Of a stretch of DNA of 64,000 bases, positions 11,246 through 24,800 are shown in pieces. The notes beneath the pieces are model-generated. The model had not been told where the DNA came from and did not search any database. It was given only the letters and a program-made list of their open reading frames with translations. A program made the position numbers and the translations under genes. This stretch comes from Beroe forskalii (lineage: Eukaryota > Ctenophora > Nuda > Beroida > Beroidae), in assembly GCA_011033025.1 (NCBI GenBank), contig WFMF01000463.1, positions 62,001-126,000 of the forward strand, read 5' to 3'. Each line of letters starts with the position of its first letter. The first letter of the stretch is position 1.

Positions 11246-12234
11246 CAGGGTGTTTCATATTAAGTGTGACTATTTTGAAACTGTACTGAAAATTCAATGA
11301 AAGACTTGGCACTGATTATCAGTCTTCTTGTTATGCCAATATGATTGGAATTTATGCCAGAAAAGTTTCCAGATGATTGCAATTATTTATTTTTTTACAA
11401 ATTGACCTTTTCAGTTTCAGAAACTGAAAATTTCCAAATTTGATGCATGCTAGGATATTTGCTGTTTGTCATACCTTTTAGGCACTGTACTAAGTTTTGT
11501 TGGTCCAACTGAGGCTGTGTGGTGTCTAAGCTATCGAAAATAAACATCCCAAGGTTTAAGGTCATACTGTGACCAACTTCACGATGAAAAATATTGATCT
11601 GCCTAGTCAGTTTCAAAGTGTCGCAAACACTGGAGTCTGCTAACAGAATAAGCTGAACCCTACACTTGACCCAGGAAGGTTTTCATAGTAACTGATTCGC
11701 CTAAGATACAAAACTGATGCTTCATACTTTCATAGCATTGTCAATTCTATAATTTGAACTCATAAACTGTCCTTGAGATCCTCAAATTTTGCAGAAACTG
11801 CCTTTAGAAATGAATGAGATAATGTGTTTTCTTTATTGTTAGACAGTGGCACTTTGATACTGCTGCGGCAGATCAATATTTTTCATCGTGAAGTTGGTCA
11901 CAGTATAACTTTAAACCTTGAGATGTGTATTTTTGATAGTTCAGACACCACACAGCCTTAGTTGTAACCTCAAAACTTAGTGCAGTGCCTAAAAGGTATG
12001 CGAAACAGCGAATCTCCTAGCATGCATCAAATTTGAAAATTTTCAGTTTCTGAAACTGTAGCCCTAGCAAAAGGTCAATTTGTGAAAAAATAAATAATTA
12101 CAATCATCTGGAAACTTTTTGGGCATAAATTCCAATCATATTGGCATAACAAGAAGACTGATAATCAGTGCCAAGTCTTTCGTTGAATTTTCAGTACAGC
12201 TTCAAAATAGTCACAATTAATATGAAACACCCTG
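11246..12234. mobile_element. Self-complementary MITE with TA target duplication
   Basis: The element runs from CAGGGTGTTTCATATTAA to its reverse complement TTAATATGAAACACCCTG and is flanked by TA on both sides (11244-11245, 12235-12236), as for Tc1/mariner-type insertions. The inverted arms are about 360 bp each (about 11246-11605 and 11866-12234) with a spacer of about 260 bp, so a transcript would fold into a long hairpin. A 73-residue open frame in the left arm is repeat sequence. No transposase is present. Confidence 0.8.
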
Positions 12235-12239
12235 TATAT

Positions 12240-14820
12240 GGAAAGTTGAAGCGTGCAGAGGGAATCCACACATCTTTATTGAGGCCTCTGTCAATCCAGT
12301 GGTCTGCACACATATGCGTAACTTGTAGGTCTGAAATAAACACAATGAAGAAATGGTGGGATAATAAAGACCTTGAGTTTGTACAGACGTTTTAGGCCAG
12401 TATAAAGAGTTGACACTCAGACTAACATATTACTGAGAGAGAAATGAGTGCACAGCTTTTAGAAGCTTTCCCTTAATACCAAACTTGCAAGGTTAAGATA
12501 AAACAATTTTGGAGTGATTCAATTCCATATAGTGCAACCAAGTTAGTAGTCTGCTATGTCACAGAAAGGCCAAATTGGAAACATTTCTGTTTGGTCACTC
12601 TGGAACATGCCTGTGTTCCAGAACATGCCTGTGTTCCAGAAAGCCAAAATTCAATTTTTGGCCTCCCAGGAAAACAGTTGTGTACTGTTCCAGGATGGTA
12701 AAAAGTTCAAATTTAAGATTTTTCGTTTGGTGCAATATCCAACAGACCACCACATCCCCTTCTGGGGATGGATGTCAACTCTCACTTTCACAGAGACTTC
12801 TACAGAGAGTAGCAACCCCTTACCTAGGTGCCAGGTGGTGATGCTCTTATGAGTAACAACTGGTCAGGGGCACCCCTCGAAGATTGAATACCTGGTTCCC
12901 TGTGGTAAGAAAAAAAGAGTAATGACACAATCGAAACCTTGTGCTCGGTGAGCATGCCACTGGATAGAGTTTGTGCACGGTCTGAAGAAGACTGAAGAGT
13001 TGGAGTGTGGACTTAAATTTCAGAGGTGTGTATATCAATATACAGGTTCTATGCCCTGTTAGAGAGTTAGAGGTCATGCACTATATAGCCCACAATGGCT
13101 ACAGGTTCTTTGCCCTGTTAAGTTAAAGGTTCTTTTAGTCCTGTGTCCAGACAGGAACTAGGTGAGTAGAGAACCAGTAAAACCTAATGAAGACTTTACT
13201 AGCACCAGTAATGTTTTTGGCAAGAGCAGCTTCAAGGTCCAAATGTCCAGTGCCAAGCAAGAGTGAGGAAGAGGGAGAGACAGCACCTGTCAGCTGGGTG
13301 GCAGGCCAACAACAGATACCCCGCCTAAGGGGGGCTTGAGGGCAACATGTCCAAGAACCAGGTTTAACAGGTGGCACCCAACCTCCCGCCTTGGTGGTTA
13401 GCTTCAGAATGACAGGACAGTGCCATTCTCCAGGCCAATCTGTTCAGTAACCAACTGACCCAGCACCACTATGTTTGGTTTGGAATTGGGCTTAACCCAG
13501 GCTTTGATCTTTGTTGAGCTGGGAAGAACCAAGTTGCTATCTTGAAACCTGCCCTACCAAATTTTAGATGTTTCCTTGTATTTTTGTATTTTGAAAGGTT
13601 ATAAAGCTATTAATGAGTTTGTAAACCATCTGCATTGGACTTTAAAAACATCAGCATTATTATGGTATCTGATGTAATCTTGGACTTCCTGGAACCTGCT
13701 TCTATAAAGAATTGTTTTATTTAACTCCATATTCAAAAAATATTATTAACTTCTTAAACTTAACTATTATTAAATCTGACAATAGTATATAGTTTATACT
13801 ATCACGCCTCTTCAGATAGGCATAACATATTCTAACCTAACTGTAGATAACGATATTGTTACCATGTGATTTGCAATTAGAGAGTTTGATAAGTTCAAAG
13901 ATTTTGGACATTTGCCTTCAATAAGAGGCAGGTGCGCTCTGTGTAACATTAAGATATATTTATTTATTTATTTATTTAGGCATAACATACCCTTAAAGAT
14001 ACTATGAACTGAAGTTATAACAGCTGAAGTTATAAACTGAAGTTAAACTTTACAACACTACTTTATACAATCAAATTTTAGGAAGGTGCTTATCACCAAA
14101 TGGAGTTTTCTGAAGACGAGAAATAATATAAACATTTTCAATGTTGTATTCTCGAAACTGGCAGTAAACCAGCGGTGTAAAGTAGTTCTGATTTGAGTCC
14201 ATTTTTGCATTCTTAGTGTTTTACTATAGGGTCCCCCTCAGTCAATGCTAAAAGCAATCAAGTTCAACAAGAAGTTATAAACTGAAGTTATATAAGTTAT
14301 AAGAGCAAATTTAATTTACTGATAAACATAAACTGTTCAGTGTGACACAAAAGTAATCCCTTATACATGTTAATTATCCTCAAATTTAAATCTCAAGTTT
14401 ATGTGGTGGCTAGTCTTAGTCCAAGCAGTGCAGCATTCGTTTTACCCAATAAGATGGGTCTGAGAAAAGAAAGTCAAAAAACAATTGGTTCAACAAAATT
14501 ATTTCACTACTCTGCTTTCCCCTTGTTAAGCACGAGATTATCAGATATGGCAGATAAGTACCTGCCTAAGTATTAAGTACAAAGTAACAGCAATCAAAAC
14601 TAGAAATATTTGTTGTTACACAAAATAAGAACGTGTAATAACTCGAGTTGTGGTGTACAAAATGGCAAACAACAGTGGAACGAGTACCCTAAAACCATTG
14701 TAGGGTAACAGGTTGTTCAATCAATTATCAATGAATAAATGGTTTGCTGAAAATCATGAATCAATTGCTAAACACTTGTCAAAAAATGCGCCGTTGTCTG
14801 ACGTTGGGTAACATCTTTTC
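12240..14820. other. Intergenic stretch without a recognisable gene
   Basis: No convincing coding sequence. A 98-residue open frame at 12556-12852 contains an 18-bp tandem duplication (ACATGCCTGTGTTCCAGA twice) and matches nothing I know. Other small repeats are ACAGGTTCTNTGCCCTGTT twice near 13043 and 13101, a TTTA tetranucleotide run near 13960-13980, and several ACTGAAGTTATAA units around 14010-14300. Confidence 0.5.
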
Positions 14821-14823
14821 GGG

Positions 14824-14853
14824 GAATCAGCGCCGCGCGCGCGGCGCTGATTC
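14824..14853. repeat. Perfect 30-bp CG-rich palindrome
   Basis: GAATCAGCGCCGCGC is followed directly by its reverse complement with no spacer. It lies in a CGCG-rich island (about 14820-15130) that stands out from the AT-rich surroundings. The island has open frames but no recognisable protein. Confidence 0.85.
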
Positions 14854-15130
14854 TCAACATTGCTAAGCTTCGCGGTGCAGGCGTCACGCGCCGCAACATC
14901 GTACGACACCTGACTTTGCCACATGCTATGTGTCGTGTTTTGTTCGCGCGCAAGCGCCTTTATTTTGAACACAGTCTTGATGGTTACGCGCGCGCCGCCA
15001 AATTGGTAACATATAGCATTTTGTTGCGCTTGCATTCTGGAGGTTTGGAGGTCGAAGGGTCTATCAACGATAAAACAAAACACGACACCTTGCTGTTTCG
15101 GCGGCGCGCGCGCGGCTGCGCGCTATACGT

Positions 15131-15814
15131 CCGCGTGTGTACTTTATTTTTTAAAAAACAGGGTATGAGGGGTATACGTGTTCAGCAACTTCCAGCCACT
15201 AATGAGATCCAATTTATTTAAAAAATTAAATATATCCCGATAGCATGAGCAAAAGAATGAGTACAGACCTTGCCCTAACCAGGACCCTGGCAAGCGCGAC
15301 GCCCCTGGTTAGGGGAAGTACAGACCCACGTCGCGTGAGACTTTCACTTAGTGGATTATGCGAATATCTGTTTATTTTTCTTTTAGTACATCAAAATGAT
15401 CCAATTTGAAGCAATTACAATGATCAGCTGTAATGAGTAAGAGAATTTGATCGCAACACGCAAGAACACTGAATATCATAACCATAATCGATCATAAGCA
15501 CATAAAATGAAATTAAATGATATATTGGAATGTCAAATCAAAGAGTGAAAAATTAAACTTTGCGATATCAAATCTTAATTCTTAATCAATTCAATCACTG
15601 TACTATCACAGCAGAATTTATGGAGAGTACTAGCTATCCCAGCAAACTCAATCTACACGGTCTTTATATAATATTCATAGCAGGGAGATAAGAGTGAGAT
15701 TCTGATAGAGAATATCGTTAACACAGTCTAAACTCTAATAAGTACAAGTAGCAGGCAACATAGATTTTAGGGAAGAACCAACATTATCTCGTTAATATAA
15801 CAGTAACACAGTCT
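15131..15814. other. 3' flank of the AP1G gene
   Basis: AT-rich sequence with an imperfect inverted repeat (CCCTAACCAGG / CCTGGTTAGGG) near 15270-15310. An AATAAA on the minus strand at 15371-15376, about 440 bp past the AP1G stop, is a candidate polyadenylation signal. Confidence 0.4.
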
Positions 15815-18800
15815 CTAGTAGGAAACAGGAAATTGGTTTATAGTTTCTTGAATCTCAGGCGCCTCAACTCCTCCCGACTGGTATGAAATTTTTAGGCGCA
15901 TTTTCAAAGTCGCCTGCGCGGGGTTGCTGATAAGCATTTCTTGGAATATGGAGCCGTTGGGAGCGATATCAGACGAGTTCGCAGGACTAAGGTTTATGTG
16001 GATGGTTTTAGGGACGGCCGCTTGAAGCAGGTATCCCGATATGGGGACGGCTGTGTTGTTCCTCGTCTCCGCTTTGATGAGCAGCTGGTTCTCAGGTCTC
16101 CGAGTGATGTTGAATGTGACTATAAGTCCCTGTTTGTCCACGGCAATGACAGGACTGATGGAAGGCTCGGGGTCTCCCAAACCCAGGATGTCGAGTAACA
16201 AGTCATCAGCAGCGGGGGCTGGGGCTTCCTGCTTCACCAGGGGCTCAACCAACTCCTCCTGATGCTGCTGTAGGGGATGGTTGATGGTTAGTCAAAGATC
16301 AAATGGTCTTTGAAATGATTATCAGCATTAAATTTAATTAGACAGCATGATTTAAATGATTGAAAGTCATAAATATTCAGTTAAAACCCATGATCTCAAA
16401 ATGTGCGTTGACTAACCGTTGGAGAAGTTTGCTCCTGGCTTGCAGGTTTTTCAGAGGGTAGATTAACCGGCATCCGTTCCAGAAGAGCAGGCCTCATCGC
16501 ATCGTACTGCTTGAATATGGTGCGGTACTCCACGCTTCGTTGTTGAAGTTCTACGTTAGTGTTGATTGTGAAGTAGCCTATGATCTGAAACAGAGAATAA
16601 ATTTATTACGATAAATTCAGAATACTCAGTTGTCTAAAACTTGGTACACAACCCGAAGTTAACAGAAATATAAGGTAGATGTGAATAGATGTGATGCAAT
16701 CGTCACCTTTTGAATGCGTGCTGCTTGTGTGTCAAATCGTGTGCTGAGTTTCATGAGTGCGTTGAGAGCGTAGAACTTGGTTACTTTGGAGCACACTGAG
16801 CCTGTGACAATGAGTTCCAGAACGTCCACCACATCTTCTTCAGAGATCTGTACTGCTTCACCTCCCTCACAGGGCCCTGGAAATAATGCCATGTCAGAAA
16901 AGACTCAGCAGGGGAGGAACACTTCAAGCTATAGGAAATAAGGATAACCCTTACTTTTACCATTACCAACAACCGGGGTTTACATGGAAGTTGACCAACA
17001 CCACCACCACTGCCGTGCCAGGTCATAAAATTAAACCAGGAAACCCCATCTCTCTTATACCTATATAAACACATCCCCTTTGTTACATCTAGCGCGTATG
17101 CGAGAGATCGGCGAAATTTTACCCCTAATATTCATAAAACTCAAACGGGTAAAAACGTGCTCACTTTTCCGAGTTGCAAGGCTGCGTATATTTCTGTGTG
17201 TATTTCTTGTACGCTGCATGAATTCTACCGTGCATCCCCTCAGAACCCTTGTTACACTATGAATTTACCTGATGTTAGGAGTTCGCCGTACTCCCCAATA
17301 GTCCAGGTCGCCACTTGAACCAGAGGCTGCGGAGCAATGTCGTCCTTCACCGCCAGGAAGAGTTTCTGAGCGGTGAAAGAGTACATTTCGGGGGACTCTG
17401 CGATGGACTGCGTCACACTGTTCACAACGTCGTCTCGAACGTAGTGACCGCCGTGTATCAGGACCTTCAGAACTGTGTCCATGTACCTGGTTTGGGTAGG
17501 ACGTCTCATTATGCCTTGTATTTGCGATGTATTTGTTTGACGGGGTTGGCGAGGGTCTGCCTATATTGTGTTTTTATCGAATTGGTGTTTCACTAATATT
17601 TGGTCAGTCTGTTAAGCGATAACGTCCTCAAAGCATCGAGCATATCGCGCAATAAAGCACCAACCAGCGCTTAGAAGGAGCATGTTTGTCCGCCAGCAGG
17701 ATGATAGTGGAAGTCAGCTGCGCCTTGAGGTCAGGGGTCGCAGAGCCGCTCAGGAAGTTGACCAGCTCCCCGATGACACTCCTCACATTGTTGTCGTTAA
17801 CCAGGGCAAAGAGCAGCTCCATAGCACGCTTCTTGATGGAGATGTCGTTATCACTCAGGCAGTCTATGATGGTGTTCCGGTGCCTTTGGACGGCGGCTTT
17901 GTCAATGTGGACGGTTCTCAGCAGAGTGTTCAGGGCAACGTACCTGGAGAAAGATGAATATAGTTATATGTTACGAAACATTTATATGTAATAAATAGAG
18001 ATAATCTGGACTTGGAAGCAAAAATACCGAAAACTGGGATGTATCGCTCAAATGGCTTGTGACCAATTTCTTGTCAGACTGCGCTTTGCAGCCAAATATT
18101 CTATCGGAGGAATTCGATCACATGGGCTAGAGAAAAGATTAATTTGGAGGGGGAACATGAATTCTTCAAAAGATTGAAATACCTGATATTCTTATCGGAG
18201 TTAAGAAGGAATCTGCCCAGGATATTGATAGCCAGTACCCTCAGTCCACTCTCAGCATCAATAACCATGATGGTCAGCACTGTCTGGTAAAGGATAGCAT
18301 TCCCAACATTCTTGCTTGTTTCTGTGTTCGTTGCTACTTGAGCCAAGATGTCGTTCATTTGTTCACTGGCTTCAGCATCACCCTTCCCTAGGATGGCCAG
18401 CAGACGCAACAGCTGCACCTGAAGTGTAGTTTTATTTGATTTGTGAACTCCAGTCAGAACTCAAATTTTATCTCGCCAATTAGCGTAGACAGTGTTTGAT
18501 AAGTTACTTGAACGTCTAGCGTCATTAGGTCATCTTATAACGCAGATAATGAACTAAACTTTGATTTTAGACGGAACTTTGGGTTTTTCAGGGACTGGCA
18601 AGCATGGGATTACACGCCCCTTCCGGCTTCCCCTTACAGTTTTCAAAAGGCCCCCTCCAGAAAAATCTTAGGGGGGCCTAGTCCCTGACTTGAGTTGAAA
18701 TTAAGTTCAGTTGGACAAAAAATTTTCTTTCACCTTTTTAAAGTTAAATCAATCAATAAAACAGGGCTGAGACCAAGTGACCAACAACTTGGTACGATTG

Positions 18801-21800
18801 CACATTCAATATTTTTAGAAGAAATGACACCTGCAAATGCACGTTTCCGTTGGTCGCGCGCCAACAGGAACTATTGAAAAAAGGGTATTGTGCCCCGTTT
18901 TCAAACATTCATTGAAGTAACGGACTCGCACATCATGGCCATTGTAGTCCAGATTTCATGCTCGCCACTTTCGTTATCACTAAGTCCTGCGCCGTAAAGC
19001 CGATAGCGGCGCTCAGTCGGCGCCATAACGGCGCATCCGTCTTGTAAATGTCCATGAGCTCCTCGAAGCACTGGAGGAGGAACTCAAGGGTGGGAATGTC
19101 GCAGAGCAGCCTTCCATCTGAGAGGTTTGGGTTACTCGGGTCTAGCAGCAGCTGGAGATACTGCTCGGTTAGGGGGCATCTGCCCTTCTTAAAGCGGCAG
19201 TAGTTGCAGAAGATCTTGGAGAAGTTCATGAACCTGTGGTTCTGGTCGAGGCTGCACTCCATGGGATATGGCTCCTGCAGCTGTTTAACCTGGCAGTCTT
19301 GCAGAAGTTCAGGGTTGTGGGTAGTTTCCTTAGAAAAGGAGAAAACAGATCCGCAGAAGTGGGTCGGGAAGTTGTCTTCCGAGTATATAGTCACGCTTTT
19401 ACACACTATCGTGCGGTCTGATAAGTCCAGGTCGATGCTGAAGTAGCCGTTTAAGAGTCCCATGAGCTTGATGGCCCCCAACTTACTGACCTTCATGTCG
19501 TTGATATTGTTCGGGTCAAGGAGGAGGTCCTGTAATGACCAGTGCGTGTCCAGGAAGAAGTTGTCCGTGTACCGGTTAACCCTCGACAAGCACACGCTGC
19601 ACATATCACACGTACCTATCCAGATAGTCCGTGTTTTCAGGGTGAACTTCTTGCAGTTCAGGTAGAATTTCTTAGATTTCGTGGGTCGCTTGAGGTCCAA
19701 CATGACCGATAGCTTCTCCCGGTCCCCGGTACACTTCTCACGGAGCAGTTCAAAGGACGGTTTAGATAGGTACCGTTCCAGACTGTTCTTCATGACGCTG
19801 CCTTGGGGTTCTGTAAAAAGGTTACCGATGTTTTCTGAGGCGTAGTAAACCTCCAAGCTGGAGTCGAAGGCGATGAAACAAGTAGATTCCTGGATGAGGG
19901 CTGAAGTGTTGATGTTCGGTCCCAGCTCCTCATGGTTGATGATGTTGCTGCAGATCTCCTTGAGAGCAATGTACTTCACCCCAAAGGATAGGATCTGGTT
20001 TTTGTAGAGCCCTGCAGTCGGCACCTCCACACTGTCCACTACCTCTCGCACCTGCTCTATCAGCGCTGCGTGGTTGAAGCGGAAGGAACGGGACTCTCTA
20101 CGTCGCTTAGAATTGGGGCTGCTCCCCGGGGGAGGGTAGATCAGAGGACGGAATCGTACGCTTAGCATGGCGGGTGTCTTCTATGGTTAGGTGGAATTAG
20201 TGTTCATAGCACTGAGGGAATGTCGGGTTGAGAAGAGGGCGGAGTCAGAACTGCTTTATAAATACTCAATCACACCACGTCAACTGCAGTGGAGGCGGTC
20301 GCCTAGTACTGTCCCCGGGTACGGGTCGCTCGGTATTTTTAGGACTCTAGTCCGAGTCCGGTCTCTATTTAGGTAGTGCATATCAAACAAAACAAACAAA
20401 TGATAAACTGGTCGGAAAGAAGACAAAATCAGTATGGTTTGGAATGAAAAAAATTTCTAAAGGTTGTACAGTACGAAAAGAGTAGGCACACTAAGTTGTA
20501 CAGTGGTTTTCAAATAAAATACACTCAACGATGTACCAATTTAATATCAATTAGAAGTAGAATGTTAGTGCAACTGAGTAGTGAGCGCTGAGTAGAGCTA
20601 TTGGTATTTTTATGTACGAATCACAGCACAAAAGTGCTGTACTCGGATCAGTCATGTTAATCTTCTCATCATTAGTAAAGCCCCGTCTCAAAACGGCCCT
20701 GGCAAAGCAAAGGAAAAAAGTAAAGGTATTATGAGGTAATAGGTATTTTTCTTTTTTTAACTGCGGACCACAGTACATAAGTATTTCACTCTGATCAGCC
20801 ATGTCCGTAAAAGTAGTATCGCTTCATCGATCAAAGTGTGATATCAACTGATCGAATTAAGGGTGGGGTTAGCCGTTGATCGATGCCCCTACTAACTAAG
20901 TATTTCAACTAGAAGCTTCCACGTATTCATCAAATCGTTAGCATGGTTTATTCCACGGAAGACAGATTTGCAGAGGCTGATAGTGTGCAATACATTGTGT
21001 TTTATGATTCTTGGAACTGGATAGATTTTTAACGCCATGTTTATGTCATGATTCTATGATTCCGGCTGCTAAAAACATATCTTACACACTCAATCCACTA
21101 TATACTGATAGAGATGTCTGAAATGGTTTCAAAAGTCATTTTAAAAGGGAGGGGGTGTCAACCCTTATATTTTGGAAACACGAATTTGGAATAGGAGTTG
21201 GCCAGGATCTTAATTTTAACGGAAAGAGATAGAGCTTAGCTTAGCTGATGATTCAGTGTAGTTGTTTGTCGAAATTGGACGACAAATGACTAAATTGGGT
21301 GAAGTTATGGCCATGCGAAGTGGACCTTTAAAGAACCTTCCCCCGATGGTGAGTACATTCCCCTGACACAAGACCTGCGGGGCGATATGACGATCAGACC
21401 GACATACGTGACCAACGAATGTCGATCATCGGTCGATCGAAAATCATGAAATTAATTTCGGCTGCGGCGCGCGCGCGCGGCTCATTTGATCACAAAATGA
21501 ATCATCACTTTGTATTCGCGCCCTACAAATAACACGTTTTCACATTGTGACCGTGTTTATATGTGACAAAATATCAATGCGTCACCGGGAGTCACACTTA
21601 AAATGGCTAGGCGTGTGAGGCTCGCTTTGATCAAACACAATTATAAAAAGAAAATGTATGCTCTGGGTTGAGCAATACTTCGGCTTCTTTGTAGCTTCAA
21701 AGCATACCAGTACTTACAGAATAGGCTGCCCAATTAGCGAATTGGTCAGCTGTTTAGATACAATATACATTAGTTACCAAATACCAACGTTAGTAAACGA

Positions 21801-24800
21801 TGATAGTAAATACCATAGTAAGAGATAGTAATAATACCTGTAGGAACGGATCAGAGCACCCAGCCACATCATGTTCAGGACTATAGCCCGCCATAATCAG
21901 GTTCTTCAGGACTCGTAGTAAGTTGAATATACACTTCTTGAAGTGGATTATACAGTCAGGGTTTATGGCACACATCTCTCCTATCAGAATGACACTGGTC
22001 AGCAGGACGCCGTGGTTTCGCTCGTTTATCAGTGCTTTAGTGAGAGGAATGAAAACCTGGGGAGGTTTTTAGGTTAATGGTGTTTTTTCTCAATAAATGA
22101 AATCATTCGCAGTGAATGAATTAGTTACAAATTGTTATCAGGAAAACAGACTGATAATTGGAGCTAAATACTTGGGTTGATTTTGCAATAGTATAGGGTT
22201 CGGTTCCAGATTTATTCAATAAAAGCACTACCTCAATCAGGTCAGGAACTTTTTTGATGATTCTAACAGCACACAGCGCAGCTTTCTTTCTCAGATAAGC
22301 GTTTGAAGATTTCAGTAGCTTCTCAATCTGACAGGAAGTATTCCTAAGTTTAAAAATCCAAAAATCAAGATTTTACGGAGAAAAAAGAAAAATGTCGCTT
22401 TAAGAAGTGACCCATAGCTTCCAACCTTTGAAAATCCGTTCGGAGGGCAGTTTTTTGCCCAAAAAAGAGGGCAAATCAAGGTAAAAAGAGGGCAATATTC
22501 TACAAAAAAAGAAGTGAGACCTTTTTTTTTTTTTTTTTTTTTTTTTTTTGGAGACCAGCTCAAAAATGCAATCCGAGATAGTGCTTATTAGGTGTATTTT
22601 CAAAATCATGGGTGTATTTCGGGAACTTAAGGTGTATTTTAAGAGGATTCAGTAAAAGTGTATTTACAAAATCAATCCGAGATAGTGCTTATTAGGTGTA
22701 TTTTCACGATCATGGGTGAATTGAATATTGAATATAAGTTAAGTCAAATTACATAATGTAATGTCAGACTTCCCTGAAAAAGAAAAAGTTAAGTTAGAAA
22801 GATTTCGAGATTAAAGTTAGAAAGTTCAGAAGATTGGATGGGTGTATTTCGGGAACTTAAGGTGTATTTTAGGTCAATTCAGTAAAAGTGTATTTACAGA
22901 ATCAATCCGAGATAGTGCTTGTTAGGTGTATTTTCACAGTCATTGGTGTATTTCAGGAACTTAAGGTGTATTTTAGGTCAATTCAGTAAAAGTGTATTTA
23001 CAGAATCAATCCGAGATAGTGCTCGTTAGGTGTATTTTCACAATCATAGGTGAATTTCGGGAACTTAAGGTGTCTTTTAGGTGCAAATTTACTGAAAGTA
23101 GATTTCCCAAATCAATCAGAGCCAGTGCTTGTTAGGTGTATTCCCGAAATATATGGTCGACCTTTTTTTTTTTTTTTTTTTTTTTTGGAAATCGCCCAGA
23201 AAGACCTATTTAAGCCAGTATAGATAAGGTGTATTTTGGGAAGGGTCAAAAAGGAGGGCAAATTGGGCCTTAAAGAGGGCAAAAAGGAGGGCTCGGAGGG
23301 CAAGACCCAAAAAGGAGGGCAAAAAGAGGGCATGAGAGGGCGCCCTCTCAAAAAGAGGGCAGTTCGGAAGCTATGAAGTGACCGTTTGACCCCACGTCAT
23401 AGCAAATGTGTTCCAATGTTAGGTAACAATGGTAGTGATGATGATTCTGAATACATGTGCTATTCGAGCTTTTAATCAAAGCATTAATTCCGCTGTAAAT
23501 TGGAACGAGCGATCTGTAAAAATAACAAGGAAACAGTAACTGAAATGATCCTCAGAATAGTAAATTTAAAAATGGACGAAGTGAAATTAAATTTCCTGTT
23601 CAGATAGATGGAGCGAGTAAAACTAAAGAACTTCTGTACCAATGTACCTAGGTATAATAATAGTATAATAGTTCCATTGCCCCACCCACCTCTGGAGCCA
23701 GATCTCTACCCATCTCAGCACTACATATATTCCCAAGTGCAGCTAGGGCTAGTCCTGCCACGAACTGCGTGCTGTGAGCCAGGTCGTTCTTCAGGCAGTT
23801 GGTCACCAGGAGCTGCACATCGTGTCTCTCGTCAAGGAGTAACATGACACCCAGATACCCCTGGAAGAGTGATGGATGTATGCGCGGTGATTTGATACAA
23901 ATGTGAGAGGTTGATTTAACCCTGAAATAGTGTAGTGTGCTAGATATGTAGTGATTTGAACCAAACGTAACAGTGATTTAAGCCAAAGTTATGAAACACA
24001 CACAGTTATTTTTATACTCGGTTTTCTACTCGGACAGCGCTAAAAACGGCAAAAACCGCAAGAAAATCGCCAGTGAGTGCAGGAGAGTCGCAATAAACCG
24101 GCAAAAGTCGCCAAAAACCGGCAAAAAGTCGCTAAAAACCGGCATGAAAAAAGCCGCTTAAGGTCGGCAAGACTAAAATAAACGCTTAAATATTCATGCC
24201 GTTGTCCGAGTAGAAATCTGTACTGTAGAGAGACTTAAAAGAAAGGTATCTTATACGTATAAGTATAACAATAGCGATAGTACACTAGTTGAAGGTTAAA
24301 CTTCTGTTTATTGACCACGAAAAACCTGTCACGCATTGTATTGCTCTATTATAATGAAAGGAGAAGTCTCTATCTTGACCAGAAAAATATGGTGGGAGGT
24401 GGTCGGAGATTTATGCTCCACCCTGTATTTCTTCACTTGGAGACAAGTCATTGTCTGTTGATTCACAATTGCAAATTCCTGAGTAAGATCCTCCCTCTAA
24501 TGTGTTTAGTTTTTAATAGTCAAATTACAAAAAGGATGCAGTGTGGGCGTAGCCCATTGTCCAGGATTAAGTATCAAGTATTTGTAAATATTAAGTATGA
24601 TATTACTGCCATGCTTTGAGCTTAGCAGTATCTCTCATTTATCAAATCACTTATATCACGTGTTCGAATTTCGAAAGGAAGCCTCTTTTCTGAGATTAGG
24701 AACTTGCTTTTTTCAATATTCAAGCTTATTTCAGCAACAATGCCCCCACAGTGTTACCAACGTCACCGTACGTACAACATTAGCGAAACAAAGGAAACAT

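Noticed and set aside
12556..12852. 98-residue frame
   Set aside because: It contains an 18-bp tandem duplication, has no splice context and no recognisable domain; an overlapping frame is equally long.
15941..16262. Plus-strand open frames of 73-85 residues
   Set aside because: They are antisense shadows of the conserved AP1G ear exon.
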